Positions 27,491-36,158 are shown, numbered from the stretch's first letter. The stretch: 64,000 nucleotides of DNA from Comamonas sp. (GCA_015478895.1 JADMKK010000033.1:1-64000); one strand, 5' to 3'. Translations and numbers: made by a program. The notes: a model not told the origin generated them from the letters alone.

Positions 27491-27630
27491 GGAAGCTCCA
27501 ACGGCTAAAACTAAATAAGGGCGCGAATTTACCCTAAATCCAGCCTTCTACGCGCTTTATGGAATATTTTTCGCCATCTGCAAGGAGGTTATTTGATCTT
27601 CAGACGCATTTCCGCCGCGTCAAAGCCTCC

Positions 27631-28182
27631 TCAAGCCACCCAATGGAGCAGTTCTTGCTCCGAAAGTTCGCCGATTTTACGCTGTCGCACTTGCCCTTGC
27701 GAATCCAACAAGAGCGTGAAGGGTAGGCCCCCGTTGATATTGCCCAGGCTGCGCGTCAAGGTCACACCACCAGCGCCGGTCATGGCCACAGGAAAGTCCA
27801 GGGGCTGGCGCGCCAGCCATTTTTGTACGGCGGCGGTTTGGTCTACCGCCAACCCCAGCACTTGCACCCCCTGCTGGCCCAACCCGGCCTGCGCTTGCGC
27901 AAAGCGGTTGATCATGGACAACTCACGCACGCAAGGTGGGCACCAGGTAGCCCAAAAATTTACGAGCAGTGGGCGGCCACGCAAACGCTCCAGTGCCAGC
28001 GCACTGCCATCAGGCTGCTGCAATTGCAGCGCCCAAAAAGCCTCCAGAGCCGCATCGTTGCTGACCGCATCGCGGCTTTGCTCCCAGGCCAGCCAAGTGC
28101 CACCCCCCAAAGCCGCCAACGCCACGCCACCTGTGAGCCAGCGCCGACGCTGGGAAGACCAGGTTTTTTGCGCCTCAATCAT
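27631..28182 (-). CDS. TlpA-like periplasmic thiol-disulfide oxidoreductase
   Basis: 183 residues from ATG 28182 (MIEAQKTWSS), which overlaps the preceding stop by 8 nt. A membrane anchor at about 16-33 leads to a periplasmic thioredoxin fold with Cys81-x-x-Cys84 in NFWATWCPPC and the cis-Pro loop GGLPFTLLLD near 155. It is probably a reductant for apocytochrome or envelope thiols. A longer ATG start at 28212 is possible but lies deep in the upstream gene. Confidence 0.88.
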   Translation of the reverse strand: MIEAQKTWSSQRRRWLTGGVALAALGGGTWLAWEQSRDAVSNDAALEAFWALQLQQPDGSALALERLRGRPLLVNFWATWCPPCVRELSMINRFAQAQAGLGQQGVQVLGLAVDQTAAVQKWLARQPLDFPVAMTGAGGVTLTRSLGNINGGLPFTLLLDSQGQVRQRKIGELSEQELLHWVA

Positions 28183-28795
28183 CGCTGCTCGCCCCCGATA
28201 CCTGCGCCACATCCAGCAGCGCTTTCACAGCGTTGATGTCACCACGCTGTGAGCGCCCTTGCGCATCGGCTTTGAGTGCGCCGCGCAAGTCGTCGTAGTC
28301 ATACACCATCAGGTGCACGCCCACCGTTTCGCCCAAGGGTTTGCACAGGCTGCTGATGCTCAGGGCGTCCACCGTGTCGCCCTGAAAGCCCGACACAGCA
28401 GTCACGTCGTACTTGACGTTGTGGTTGATCAAAGCAATTTCTGCAGATTTTGAGTCATCACAAAACAGGCCGATATAGATATCGGACATGCGCGTGGCAG
28501 TGCCGCGCCACACTGCGCCGGACAGGTGCGGGCGAAACGCCTGCATCCGCTCCATCCACACCAGCGCCAGTTCACGCAAGGCTTGCAGTTCCTGAGGTTG
28601 CGTGTCCGCACAAAAAAGCTCGATGTATTCACGCACGGCAGCTTCCAGGACATCGTTGTCTGGCAAAGGCGTACGGGCAGACAAGCCCAGCTGTTTGACT
28701 GCACGGCGTTTGGCCGGGCCCCATTCCAACCCCTCTTCGACCACCATGCGTGCGGCGGTATGGGCAATCTCTTGGGAGGCAGAAGATATTGTCAT
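28175..28795 (-). CDS. Conserved hypothetical protein beside mpl
   Basis: 206 residues from ATG 28795 (MTISSASQEIAHTAARM); a GTG 12 nt upstream is the alternative. I do not recognise a domain with known activity. The N-terminal half is helical and charged; the C-terminal half looks alpha/beta (SDIYIGLFCDDSKSAEIALINH, VGVHLMVYDYDDLRGAL). No signal peptide or membrane segment. It is divergent from mpl and overlaps the tlpA-like gene. Similar proteins in this family sit next to mpl, and some databases may carry a ligase name by neighbourhood; I would not use it. Confidence 0.75.
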   Translation of the reverse strand: MTISSASQEIAHTAARMVVEEGLEWGPAKRRAVKQLGLSARTPLPDNDVLEAAVREYIELFCADTQPQELQALRELALVWMERMQAFRPHLSGAVWRGTATRMSDIYIGLFCDDSKSAEIALINHNVKYDVTAVSGFQGDTVDALSISSLCKPLGETVGVHLMVYDYDDLRGALKADAQGRSQRGDINAVKALLDVAQVSGASSDD

Positions 28796-29069
28796 GCAGT
28801 TCACCACTAGAAATCAATCACGACCTGCATTATGAGAAATACCCGGCTGCACCGGCGCGGCGTAGCATTTCAAAGTGCGGGGGTATAACAAATAAAGTGA
28901 GCAGCATGCCCTTTATTTATCAAGATTTCACAGAACAATCACTACCAAAACATTGCTTGGCAAGGGCATGTCGCTATTTTTTCTATAACAAGCAAGAACA
29001 AGCGAGCATTTGTAACGACTCGACCGGTGCGCGCCCGCGCGGTATGCGCTCCCCGTAGAATTGCCGCCC
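28796..29069. other. Divergent promoter region between the hypothetical gene and mpl
   Basis: About 270 AT-richer nt between divergent start codons, expected to hold promoters for both. I see no strong hairpin, repeat or reading frame in it. Confidence 0.4.
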
Positions 29070-30473
29070 ATGCATATACATATCTTGGGAATCTGCGGCA
29101 CCTTCATGGGTGGTGTAGCCGCACTGGCACGCGAGGCGGGCCACACCGTCACGGGCTGCGACGCGGGTGTTTATCCTCCCATGAGCGATCAGCTGCGCGC
29201 CCTGGGCATTGAGCTGATCGAAGGTTACGGCACCGAACAACTGGCGCTAAAACCCGATATGTTCGTCGTAGGCAACGTCGTCAGCCGCGCACGCCTGGCC
29301 GATGGCAGCGCCAAATTCCCGCTGATGGAAGCTATCCTGGACCAAGGCCTGCCTTACACCAGCGGCCCGCAGTGGCTGTCTGAGCATGTATTGCAAGGCC
29401 GTCATGTGCTGGCCGTGGCAGGCACGCATGGCAAGACCACCACCACCTCCATGCTGGCGTGGATCCTGGAATGCGCAGGCCTGACGCCCGGTTTTCTGGT
29501 CGGCGGCGTGCCGCTGGACTTTGGCGTTTCGGCCCGCCTGGGCCAGCAGGCGCCCGAGCAGGAACGCCCGTTGTTTGTGATTGAAGCGGACGAGTACGAC
29601 ACCGCCTTCTTTGACAAGCGCAGCAAGTTTGTGCATTACCGCCCGCGCACTGCGGTGCTGAACAATCTGGAGTTTGACCACGCTGACATTTTTGAAAACC
29701 TCGCTGCCATTGAGCGCCAGTTCAATCACCTGATCCGCACCGTACCCGGCGCGGGCCGCGTGGTCTTTAACGGTTTAGAAGAAGCGTTGACGCGCGTGCT
29801 GCACCAAGGCTGCTGGAGCGAGCAGCGTAGTTTTGGCAGTACCGTGGGCGATTTCACGGCCGAGGGTCAACACCACGCCTTTGATGTGTTGCAGCAAGGC
29901 AAAAAAGTAGGCCATGTGGAATGGCGCCTGAGCGGTGAGCACAACCAGCTCAACGCCTTGGCCGCCATTGCTGCCGCCGAGCATGTGGGCGTCAGCCCTG
30001 CGGTGGCTGCCGATGCGCTCAGCCGCTTTCACAACGTCAAGCGCCGCATGGAGCTGCGCGGCACCGTAGGCAACATCACGGTGTATGACGATTTTGCCCA
30101 CCACCCTACGGCCATCCGTACCACGCTGGATGGCCTGCGCCTGCGCGTAGGCCAGCAGCAGCGCATATTGGCGGTGTTCGAGCCGCGCAGCAACACCATG
30201 AAGCTGGGCACCATGAAGGCCCAACTGCCGTGGTCGCTCAAAGAAGCAGACCTGGCGTTCTGTCATACCGCCGGTTTGGATTGGGATGCTGCCCAGGCAT
30301 TGGAAGCACTGGGCGACGCCGCTGCAACCAGCGACAACATCGACACCGTGGTCGAGCAAGTGATGGCCCAGGTGCAACCGGGCGATCACATTGTCTGCAT
30401 GAGCAATGGCGGCTTTGGCGGCGTTCACGACAAATTGCTGCAAGCGCTGCATGCGCGCTTTTCGCTGCGCTAG
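29070..30473 (+). CDS. mpl: UDP-N-acetylmuramate:L-alanyl-gamma-D-glutamyl-meso-diaminopimelate ligase
   Basis: Peptidoglycan recycling ligase that attaches recovered tripeptide to UDP-MurNAc. It is 467 residues from ATG 29070 (MHIHILGICGTFMGG); a TTG nine bases upstream is unlikely. Mur ligase features are the P-loop [12 protein letters not shown] near 117, EADEYDTAFFDKRSKF near 173 (the Mpl hallmark that separates it from MurC) and YDDFAHHPTA near 340. It ends at a bidirectional terminator. Confidence 0.95.
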   Translation: MHIHILGICGTFMGGVAALAREAGHTVTGCDAGVYPPMSDQLRALGIELIEGYGTEQLALKPDMFVVGNVVSRARLADGSAKFPLMEAILDQGLPYTSGPQWLSEHVLQGRHVLAVAGTHGKTTTTSMLAWILECAGLTPGFLVGGVPLDFGVSARLGQQAPEQERPLFVIEADEYDTAFFDKRSKFVHYRPRTAVLNNLEFDHADIFENLAAIERQFNHLIRTVPGAGRVVFNGLEEALTRVLHQGCWSEQRSFGSTVGDFTAEGQHHAFDVLQQGKKVGHVEWRLSGEHNQLNALAAIAAAEHVGVSPAVAADALSRFHNVKRRMELRGTVGNITVYDDFAHHPTAIRTTLDGLRLRVGQQQRILAVFEPRSNTMKLGTMKAQLPWSLKEADLAFCHTAGLDWDAAQALEALGDAAATSDNIDTVVEQVMAQVQPGDHIVCMSNGGFGGVHDKLLQALHARFSLR

Positions 30474-30496
30474 GGCGCAACTACCGAGCGGCGCAT

Positions 30497-30527
30497 AAAA
30501 AAACCGACTGCATGCAGTCGGTTTTTT
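30497..30527. terminator. Bidirectional terminator after mpl
   Basis: Self-complementary CCGACTGCATGCAGTCGG (30504-30521) flanked by seven A and six T. It serves the convergent mpl and the small unknown gene. Confidence 0.9.
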
Positions 30528-30550
30528 GTGCCCTGCGCAGAGTTGCTGCA

Positions 30551-30862
30551 TCAATAGCTGACCGCCATCCCCTCCACATCGACCTTGATGACAGGCCTGC
30601 CCAGCACCGTGTTTGTGGCACGTGCATAGGTACTGAACCATGCCTGATCTGCCAGCAGACGGCTACCCGCTGCACGCGCTACCACCAGCACCTTGTCGGC
30701 CAGCAGCACCTTGCCACTGGGGCGCAGCGGCTCACAATCGAGCGACGTAAATTGATCATCCAACCAGCGGCGGGCTTCGTCATTCCCCATGGGAGGCAGG
30801 CGATCTACATCCATACGGTATTGCTGCTCTGCATTCAAGCGCACGATAACTTCACTGATCAT
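30551..30862 (-). CDS. Conserved hypothetical protein, about 103 residues
   Basis: From ATG 30862 (MISEVIVRLNAEQQYRMDV) with an AAAGA ribosome binding site. It is small, soluble and mixed alpha/beta. The motif PPMGNDEARRWLDDQF and the tail GRPVIKVDVEGMAVSY are visible but match no family I can name. It lies between mpl and aroG on the minus strand. Frames extending to 30988 add residues with no Shine-Dalgarno and unlike composition. Confidence 0.65.
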   Translation of the reverse strand: MISEVIVRLNAEQQYRMDVDRLPPMGNDEARRWLDDQFTSLDCEPLRPSGKVLLADKVLVVARAAGSRLLADQAWFSTYARATNTVLGRPVIKVDVEGMAVSY

Positions 30863-31060
30863 ATCGGTCTTTCTAAAGAGTCTGGTTCTCTGGTTACGCT
30901 GCACACAGCTTACCCAGAGCAGCTCTGAAAGGTAAGCCCCGTTGTACGCACACGGCCACAAAAACTTGCAAAAAACAGGAGCTAGCAAGACAAAGCCACC
31001 AAGCCTTTGCGCAAAAGTCGGTGCAAAGACAATCTCAATGGCTGCGACTCCTCGTCAGAC

Positions 31061-32218
31061 TCAAGCCACCAATTCCGGCTGTTCCACCGGCTGGGCCTGC
31101 GCACGGCGCACTTGCACTGCGCTGGACAGGTTTTCCAGCACATCCAGCGTGTCATTCCAGCCAATGCAGGCATCGGTAATGCTTTGGCCGTAGCTCAAGC
31201 CACGGGCATCGTCCTTGCCAGGCGTGAACTTTTGCGCACCCGCTACCAGATGGCTTTCCAGCATCACACCAAAGATGCGTTTGGAGCCCGCCTTCATCTG
31301 CACAGCGATGTCTGCGGCCACGTCCTTTTGGCGCTCGTGCTGCTTGAGGCTATTGGCATGGCTGCAATCGACCATCAAGCTGGCAGGCAAACCGGCTTTT
31401 TCCAGATCGGCGCAGGCCGCTTCTACGTGGGCCGCATCGTAGTTGGGTGTTTTGCCGCCGCGCAAAATCACGTGGCAATCTGGATTGCCCTTGGTGTGCA
31501 CGATGGCCACTTGACCGTTTTTGTGTACCGACAAGAAATGGTGGCCGTGGCTAGACGACTGAATCGCATCGGTGGCAATGCGAATATTGCCGTCCGTACC
31601 ATTCTTGAAACCAATCGGTGCCGAGATGCCCGAGGCCAGCTCGCGGTGGATCTGGCTCTCGGTAGTACGTGCGCCAATCGCGCCCCAGCTGATCAAATCT
31701 CCAATGTATTGGGGGGAGATCACGTCCAGGAACTCGCTGGCCGCCGGTACACCCAGGCGGTTGATATCAATCAGCAACTGGCGCGCAATGCGCAGGCCTT
31801 CGTCGATGCGGTAGCTGCCGTCCAGGTACGGATCGTTGATCAAACCCTTCCAGCCCACCGTCGTGCGCGGCTTTTCGAAGTACACGCGCATGACCACCTC
31901 CAGCGTGTCTTTGTACTGCTCGCGCACATCAGCCAGGCGGCGCGCATAGTCCAGTGCAGCGGCGGGGTCGTGGATGGAGCAAGGTCCCACGATCACCAGC
32001 AGGCGGTCATCATTGCGACCATGCATGATGTTGGCAATCGTCTTGCGCGTATCGCTGACCAGGGTTTCAACCGGGGTGCCCTGAATGGGGAAGAAGCGGA
32101 TCAGATGTTCGGGAGGGGGCAGCACGGTAGTTTCCTGGATACGTTCGTCATCGGTTTGTCCTGTTTTGTTATTGACCGAGCTGCGATACCAAGATTCGCC
32201 GTAGTTGTTTGCTGTCAT
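31061..32218 (-). CDS. aroG: 3-deoxy-7-phosphoheptulonate (DAHP) synthase, class I
   Basis: First step of the shikimate pathway: PEP plus erythrose 4-phosphate to DAHP. It is 385 residues of the AroF/AroG/AroH type: LLVIVGPCSIHD near 75, VMRVYFEKPRTTVGWKG near 108, GARTTESQIHRELASG near 182, GFKNGTDG near 204 and VDCSHANS near 282. AGAGG precedes the ATG. The leader carries an aromatic-rich reading frame (32324-32380) and a terminator (32250-32282), so expression is probably attenuated by charged aromatic tRNAs. Which amino acid inhibits the enzyme itself cannot be read from sequence with confidence. Confidence 0.96.
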   Translation of the reverse strand: MTANNYGESWYRSSVNNKTGQTDDERIQETTVLPPPEHLIRFFPIQGTPVETLVSDTRKTIANIMHGRNDDRLLVIVGPCSIHDPAAALDYARRLADVREQYKDTLEVVMRVYFEKPRTTVGWKGLINDPYLDGSYRIDEGLRIARQLLIDINRLGVPAASEFLDVISPQYIGDLISWGAIGARTTESQIHRELASGISAPIGFKNGTDGNIRIATDAIQSSSHGHHFLSVHKNGQVAIVHTKGNPDCHVILRGGKTPNYDAAHVEAACADLEKAGLPASLMVDCSHANSLKQHERQKDVAADIAVQMKAGSKRIFGVMLESHLVAGAQKFTPGKDDARGLSYGQSITDACIGWNDTLDVLENLSSAVQVRRAQAQPVEQPELVA

Positions 32219-32249
32219 GACTGCCTCTTTCCGAATTAATCGTGGGTAT

Positions 32250-32282
32250 AAAAAAACCGCCGGGCTTTTCAGCTTCGGCGGT
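32250..32282 (-). terminator. Attenuator terminator in the aroG leader
   Basis: Minus-strand stem ACCGCCG (32282-32276) with CGGCGGT (32262-32256), an inner GCT-GAAA-AGC hairpin, then six more T (32255-32250). It ends about 30 nt before the aroG ATG and 40 nt after the leader-peptide stop. tldD has its own terminator further upstream, so this one is best explained as control of aroG. Confidence 0.85.
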
Positions 32283-32323
32283 TGTCTTTGGGAGGTTTGT
32301 TCGTGTGTGCGAGCTTTTGCCTC

Positions 32324-32380
32324 TCATCCGCCTGGGACCGAGAACCAAAAGTAAAAATAAAAAGCGCTACGAACTTGCAT
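32324..32380 (-). CDS. Aromatic-rich leader peptide of aroG (attenuation)
   Basis: Short frame of 18 codons plus TGA, reading MQVRSAFYFYFWFSVPGG. Seven consecutive codons specify Phe, Tyr, Phe, Tyr, Phe, Trp, Phe, which is not expected by chance. The stop is followed by a terminator hairpin before aroG. As in E. coli pheL or trpL, ribosome stalling at these codons when aromatic aminoacyl-tRNAs are scarce should favour read-through. GGCGG in the last codons can pair with CCGCC of the terminator's first arm, giving a simple (5-bp core) antiterminator. The Shine-Dalgarno is weak; an in-frame GTG 18 nt upstream is an alternative start. Confidence 0.8.
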   Translation of the reverse strand: MQVRSAFYFYFWFSVPGG

Positions 32381-32388
32381 AGCGGATG

Positions 32389-32417
32389 ACTGTAACACCG
32401 CACATAGTGCACCGCAA
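32389..32417 (-). promoter_or_regulatory. Candidate promoter of the aroG leader
   Basis: TTGCGG (32417-32412), 17-nt spacing, TACAGT (32394-32389) on the minus strand. The predicted start site falls at or just before the leader-peptide ATG, so the leader would be nearly leaderless. Both boxes are imperfect. Confidence 0.35.
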
Positions 32418-32461
32418 CATCACCACCACAGAAAATTCAATAAAACTCCGAAAATACAAAC

Positions 32462-32495
32462 AAAAAAGGCCGACTCAACTCAATGAATCAGCCTT
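32462..32495 (-). terminator. Intrinsic terminator of tldD
   Basis: Twelve-pair minus-strand stem AAGGCTGATTCA (32495-32484) with TGAGTCGGCCTT (32477-32466; two G-U pairs), 6-nt loop, then a T run through 32462. It separates tldD from the aroG leader. Confidence 0.85.
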
Positions 32496-32534
32496 TTCAT
32501 CATTCAACGCAGAAAAACTGCGCCACATCACAAA

Positions 32535-34004
32535 TTAAGCAGTACCACCCACTGTGAGGCCATCAATGCGCATCGTAGGTTGTCCCACGCCAACAGGCAC
32601 GCTCTGGCCTTCTTTGCCGCAGGTGCCGACGCCGCTATCCAAGCGCATGTCGTTGCCGATCATGCTGACCTTTTTCATGCACTCGGGGCCATTGCCCACC
32701 AAGGTTGCGCCCTTGACGGGATACTGAATCTTGCCGTTTTCCACCCAGTAAGCCAGGCTGGCCGAGAACACAAACTTGCCGCTGGTAATGTCCACCTGAC
32801 CGCCCGCGAAGTTGGTCGCGTACAGGCCTTTTTTGATGGAGGCGATGATTTCCTGCGGATCCTTGTCGCCACCCAACATATAGGTATTGGTCATGCGCGG
32901 CATGGGCAAGCTGGCGTAGCTTTCGCGGCGGCCGTTGCCGGTGGCCTTCACGCCCATCAGGCGCGCATTGAGCGAGTCCTGGATGTAGCCCTTCAAGATG
33001 CCGTCTTCAATCAGCACATTGGCCTGGGTGGGGCAGCCTTCGTCGTCCACATTGAGTGAGCCACGGCGGTCGGGCAAAGTGCCGTCGTCCAGAATGGTGA
33101 CGCCCTTGGCAGCCACACGCTGGCCGATGCGGCCACTGAAAGCGCTGGAGCCCTTGCGGTTGAAGTCGCCTTCCAAGCCGTGGCCCACGGCTTCGTGCAG
33201 CAGCACGCCAGGCCAGCCCGAACCAAGCACCACCGTCATTTCACCGGCAGGGGCGGGGCGGGAGTCCAGGTTGATCAGCGCTTGCTCGACCGCTTCGTTC
33301 ACGTACTCCGTGATCTGTGCATCGCTAAAGTACGCCAGACCAAAACGGCCACCGCCACCGGATGAGCCCACTTCGCGGCGGTCACCTTGCTCGGCAATCA
33401 CCGTCACCGACAAGCGCACCAAGGGGCGCACATCGGCGGCCAAAGTGCCGTCAGCGCGGGCCACCATCACCACGTCGTACTCGCTGGCCAAGCCCGCCAT
33501 CACTTGCACCACACGCGGGTCTTTGGCGCGGGCCAGTGTTTCCACCTTGCCCAGCAGCTCGACCTTTTCGGTACTGTTCATACTGGCAATCGGGTCGATG
33601 CCGGGGTACAGCGTGCGCGAAGGGGCAATTGTGGTTTTAGGGATGCGCACTTTGCGCTGCTGCTGGGCGCCGGAAATAGCGCGCACCGTGCGGGCTGCAT
33701 CCAGCAGCGAAGCCTCGGAAATATCGTCCGAATAGGCAAATGCGGTTTTCTCCCCGCTGACCGCACGCACACCGACGCCCTGGTCGATAGAAAACGAGCC
33801 GGTCTTTACGATGCCCTCTTCCAGACTCCAGCCTTCGGCACGGGTGTACTGGAAGTACAGGTCAGCATCGTCCACCTGGTTGGCGCGGATTTCCGCCAGC
33901 GCGCGCGACAGGTGGGATTCATCCAAGCCAAAAGGCTCAAGCAGCAGTTGCCGGGCTACAGCCAGGCGCTCGATGGTGGGTTCGCGAGAGATCATGGCAA
34001 GCAT
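32535..34004 (-). CDS. tldD: Metalloprotease TldD
   Basis: TldD of the TldD/TldE (PmbA) protease pair, which processes peptides such as microcins and antitoxins. It is 489 residues with the zinc motif HEAVGHGLEGDF near 258 (HExxxH), YIQDSLNARLMG, and a C-terminal zinc ligand in GTCGKEGQ near 465. A second ATG at 33995 would shorten it by three residues. pmbA is not in this window. Confidence 0.95.
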   Translation of the reverse strand: MLAMISREPTIERLAVARQLLLEPFGLDESHLSRALAEIRANQVDDADLYFQYTRAEGWSLEEGIVKTGSFSIDQGVGVRAVSGEKTAFAYSDDISEASLLDAARTVRAISGAQQQRKVRIPKTTIAPSRTLYPGIDPIASMNSTEKVELLGKVETLARAKDPRVVQVMAGLASEYDVVMVARADGTLAADVRPLVRLSVTVIAEQGDRREVGSSGGGGRFGLAYFSDAQITEYVNEAVEQALINLDSRPAPAGEMTVVLGSGWPGVLLHEAVGHGLEGDFNRKGSSAFSGRIGQRVAAKGVTILDDGTLPDRRGSLNVDDEGCPTQANVLIEDGILKGYIQDSLNARLMGVKATGNGRRESYASLPMPRMTNTYMLGGDKDPQEIIASIKKGLYATNFAGGQVDITSGKFVFSASLAYWVENGKIQYPVKGATLVGNGPECMKKVSMIGNDMRLDSGVGTCGKEGQSVPVGVGQPTMRIDGLTVGGTA

Positions 34005-34098
34005 TTTAGGCAGGCTGCCATGCCCTCACGGCGCAATGGCCTCCCCAACCTCTATTGAGGCCCTGCCAAGTCGTTGCAGGGCCGCTTCAGGCCTTACG

Positions 34099-35271
34099 CT
34101 ACAAAGTGTGTTTGGGCTCTGCCATCGCCAGTCGCTGCGAGCGTGCCACTGACATCAACACGCCCAGTGCCAGCCCCAGCGTCACCATGGCGGTACCGCC
34201 GTAGCTAACGAAGGGCAGTGGCACACCGACGACCGGCAAGATGCCACTGACCATGCCCATGTTTACAAAAGCGTAGGTAAAGAAAATCATGGCCACCGCG
34301 CAGGCCATCAAGCGTGCAAACAGCGTCTGCGCCTTGATGCCGATGGCCAGACCACGCCAGACCAGCAGCAAAAAGCCGCCAATCAGCGCCAAATTACCGA
34401 TCAAGCCAAACTCTTCCGAGTACGCAGCGAACACAAAGTCGGTCGTGCGCTCAGGGATGAACTCCAGGTGCGTTTGCGTGCCTGCCATAAAGCCTTTGCC
34501 CCAGATGCCACCCGAGCCAATGGCGATCATGCCCTGAATGATGTGAAAGCCGCGGCCCAGCGGATCACGCGTCGGGTCGAGCAAGGTACACACCCGGGTG
34601 CGCTGGTAGTCGTGCAAAAAGTACCAGCTCTCACCATCCACGCACAGCCAGGACTCGTTCCAGATCAGCCAGCCAATGCCCACCACGGCCAGCAACACCG
34701 GAGGCACCACCAATTTCCAGGACAGGCCTGCAAAAAAAATCACCGCCAGGCCTGCGGCCATGACCAGCAGCGAAGTCCCCAGGTCTGGCTGTTTGACGAT
34801 CAGCGCTACCGGAATCAGCAGCAGCACAAAAGCGCCCATGAAGTCCAAGGCCCGCAAGCCGTTTTCTCGCCGCTGAAACCACCACGCCAGCATCAGCGGC
34901 ACAGCAATTTTGAGAATTTCCGAAGGCTGAATCACCACCCCGATGTTCACCCAGCGTTGCGCGCCCTTTTTGGTAATACCAAACAGCAGCACCGCCACCA
35001 GCAGTGCCACGCCCACGGTGTACAGCGGCACGGCCACCAGCATCAGCCTGTGGGGAGGTATCTGCGCGACCACAAATAAAAGGCCTGCTGCCAGCAACAT
35101 ATTGCGCCCGTGATCGACAAAGCGTGTGCCGTGGTCATACCCTGCGGAATACATGGCCAGCAAGCCAATGGCCGCCAGCCAGCCAATAAGCAGCAGCAAA
35201 ATAGGATCAAAGCCGCGAAACATCGGCAAGATACGTTGAAAAATATTGGGCTTATCGAATTCGGCGGACAT
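34099..35271 (-). CDS. rodA: Peptidoglycan glycosyltransferase RodA
   Basis: SEDS-family glycan polymerase of the rod (elongation) complex, partner of PBP2. It is 390 residues from ATG 35271 (MSAEFDKPN) with about ten membrane segments. The conserved VVIQPSEILKIAVPLMLAWW segment is near 115, with EFIPERTTDFVFAAYSEE near 290. It lies just upstream of tldD, 94 nt apart. mreBCD and the PBP2 gene are probably further upstream, outside the operon seen here. Confidence 0.95.
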   Translation of the reverse strand: MSAEFDKPNIFQRILPMFRGFDPILLLLIGWLAAIGLLAMYSAGYDHGTRFVDHGRNMLLAAGLLFVVAQIPPHRLMLVAVPLYTVGVALLVAVLLFGITKKGAQRWVNIGVVIQPSEILKIAVPLMLAWWFQRRENGLRALDFMGAFVLLLIPVALIVKQPDLGTSLLVMAAGLAVIFFAGLSWKLVVPPVLLAVVGIGWLIWNESWLCVDGESWYFLHDYQRTRVCTLLDPTRDPLGRGFHIIQGMIAIGSGGIWGKGFMAGTQTHLEFIPERTTDFVFAAYSEEFGLIGNLALIGGFLLLVWRGLAIGIKAQTLFARLMACAVAMIFFTYAFVNMGMVSGILPVVGVPLPFVSYGGTAMVTLGLALGVLMSVARSQRLAMAEPKHTL

Positions 35272-35351
35272 AGCGCGCAATTATCTGCGCAGTGCTCTGC
35301 CGGCGATGTGCTCCGCGCTCAGACTTACGATTTGTGAGGAACTCCACCACC

Positions 35352-35936
35352 ATGCCCACCACCCATTTGCTGTATTTGCACGGTTTTCGCTCCTCGCCGC
35401 AGTCCGCCAAGGCGCGCACCATGGCGCAGTACGTGCAGACGCAGCATCCTGATGTCACCTGGCTGTGCCCTCAACTGCCGCCCTCACCCAAGGCCGCCAT
35501 GGAGATGGTGATGGCCCAGGTGCAAGATTGGCCCAGCGCGCAGATGGCGGTGGTTGGCTCGTCCCTGGGCGGCTACTACGCGACCTGGGTGGCGCACCAC
35601 AAGCAGTGCAAGGCGGTGTTGCTCAACCCTGCCGTTTACCCCGACCATTCGCTGGAGCACCACATTGGCCACCACACCAGCTGGCACGATCCGGCCGAGG
35701 CCTTTTACTTCCAGCCTGCATACATTCAGGAGCTGCGCGAGCTGGGCCTGCACGCGCAACCAGCCACGGCAGCACAACTGGGAATTTTTGCCAAGGGCGA
35801 TGAGGTGCTGGACTGGCGCCAGATGGCAGCGCGCTACCCCGAGGCGGAGCAAGTCATTCTGGAAGGCGGCGACCACGCCATCAGTGACTTTGACAGCCAC
35901 CTTTCACGCATCTTGGACTTTCTGGATCTGGCCTGA
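35352..35936 (+). CDS. YqiA-like alpha/beta-hydrolase (esterase)
   Basis: 194 residues from ATG 35352, preceded by GAGGAA. YLHGFRSSPQSAKA near 8 is the oxyanion segment. The nucleophile is Ser71 in GSSLGGYYA, and the catalytic His lies in EGGDHAISDF near 174. Size and motifs fit the YqiA family (palmitoyl-CoA or p-nitrophenyl ester hydrolases). Natural substrate unknown. It is divergent from rodA. Confidence 0.88.
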   Translation: MPTTHLLYLHGFRSSPQSAKARTMAQYVQTQHPDVTWLCPQLPPSPKAAMEMVMAQVQDWPSAQMAVVGSSLGGYYATWVAHHKQCKAVLLNPAVYPDHSLEHHIGHHTSWHDPAEAFYFQPAYIQELRELGLHAQPATAAQLGIFAKGDEVLDWRQMAARYPEAEQVILEGGDHAISDFDSHLSRILDFLDLA

Positions 35937-35992
35937 ACAGCCCAACCCAGAAGCAAAATCCAGAACCCAAGCCCCAAAAAATCAAATTTCAT

Positions 35993-36068
35993 AGCTGCTT
36001 GCCGTTGTGCACGCTTGAATTTAGATAGTTATGCATCTGAAACGTAGCAATACCAACGGCAAGTAGCT
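35993..36068. repeat. 76-nt palindromic element, copy B (upstream of the RNB ribonuclease)
   Basis: Arms AGCTGCTTGCCGTTG (35993-36007) and CAACGGCAAGTAGCT (36054-36068), 14 of 15 pairs, around a 46-nt centre containing AGAT-AGTTATGC-ATCT. It has the same length as copies at 13166 and 53421. Its reverse complement starts AGCTACTTGCCGTTG, identical over 15 bases to the 53421 copy. Confidence 0.85.
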
Positions 36069-36158
36069 TCTCTTTTCAAAGCACTTATGTCTCCCATGCA
36101 CAGCCCCGGCAGCAAACAGCCTCTGGGGGAAATGCGCGGCATGGGACAATCTCACCCT

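Noticed and set aside
34010-34090. Two hairpins between rodA and tldD (GGCCTC/GAGGCC and GGCCCTGC/GCAGGGCC) as terminators
   Set aside because: The minus strand has no T run after either stem, so I do not call them terminators; they may only slow RNA polymerase.
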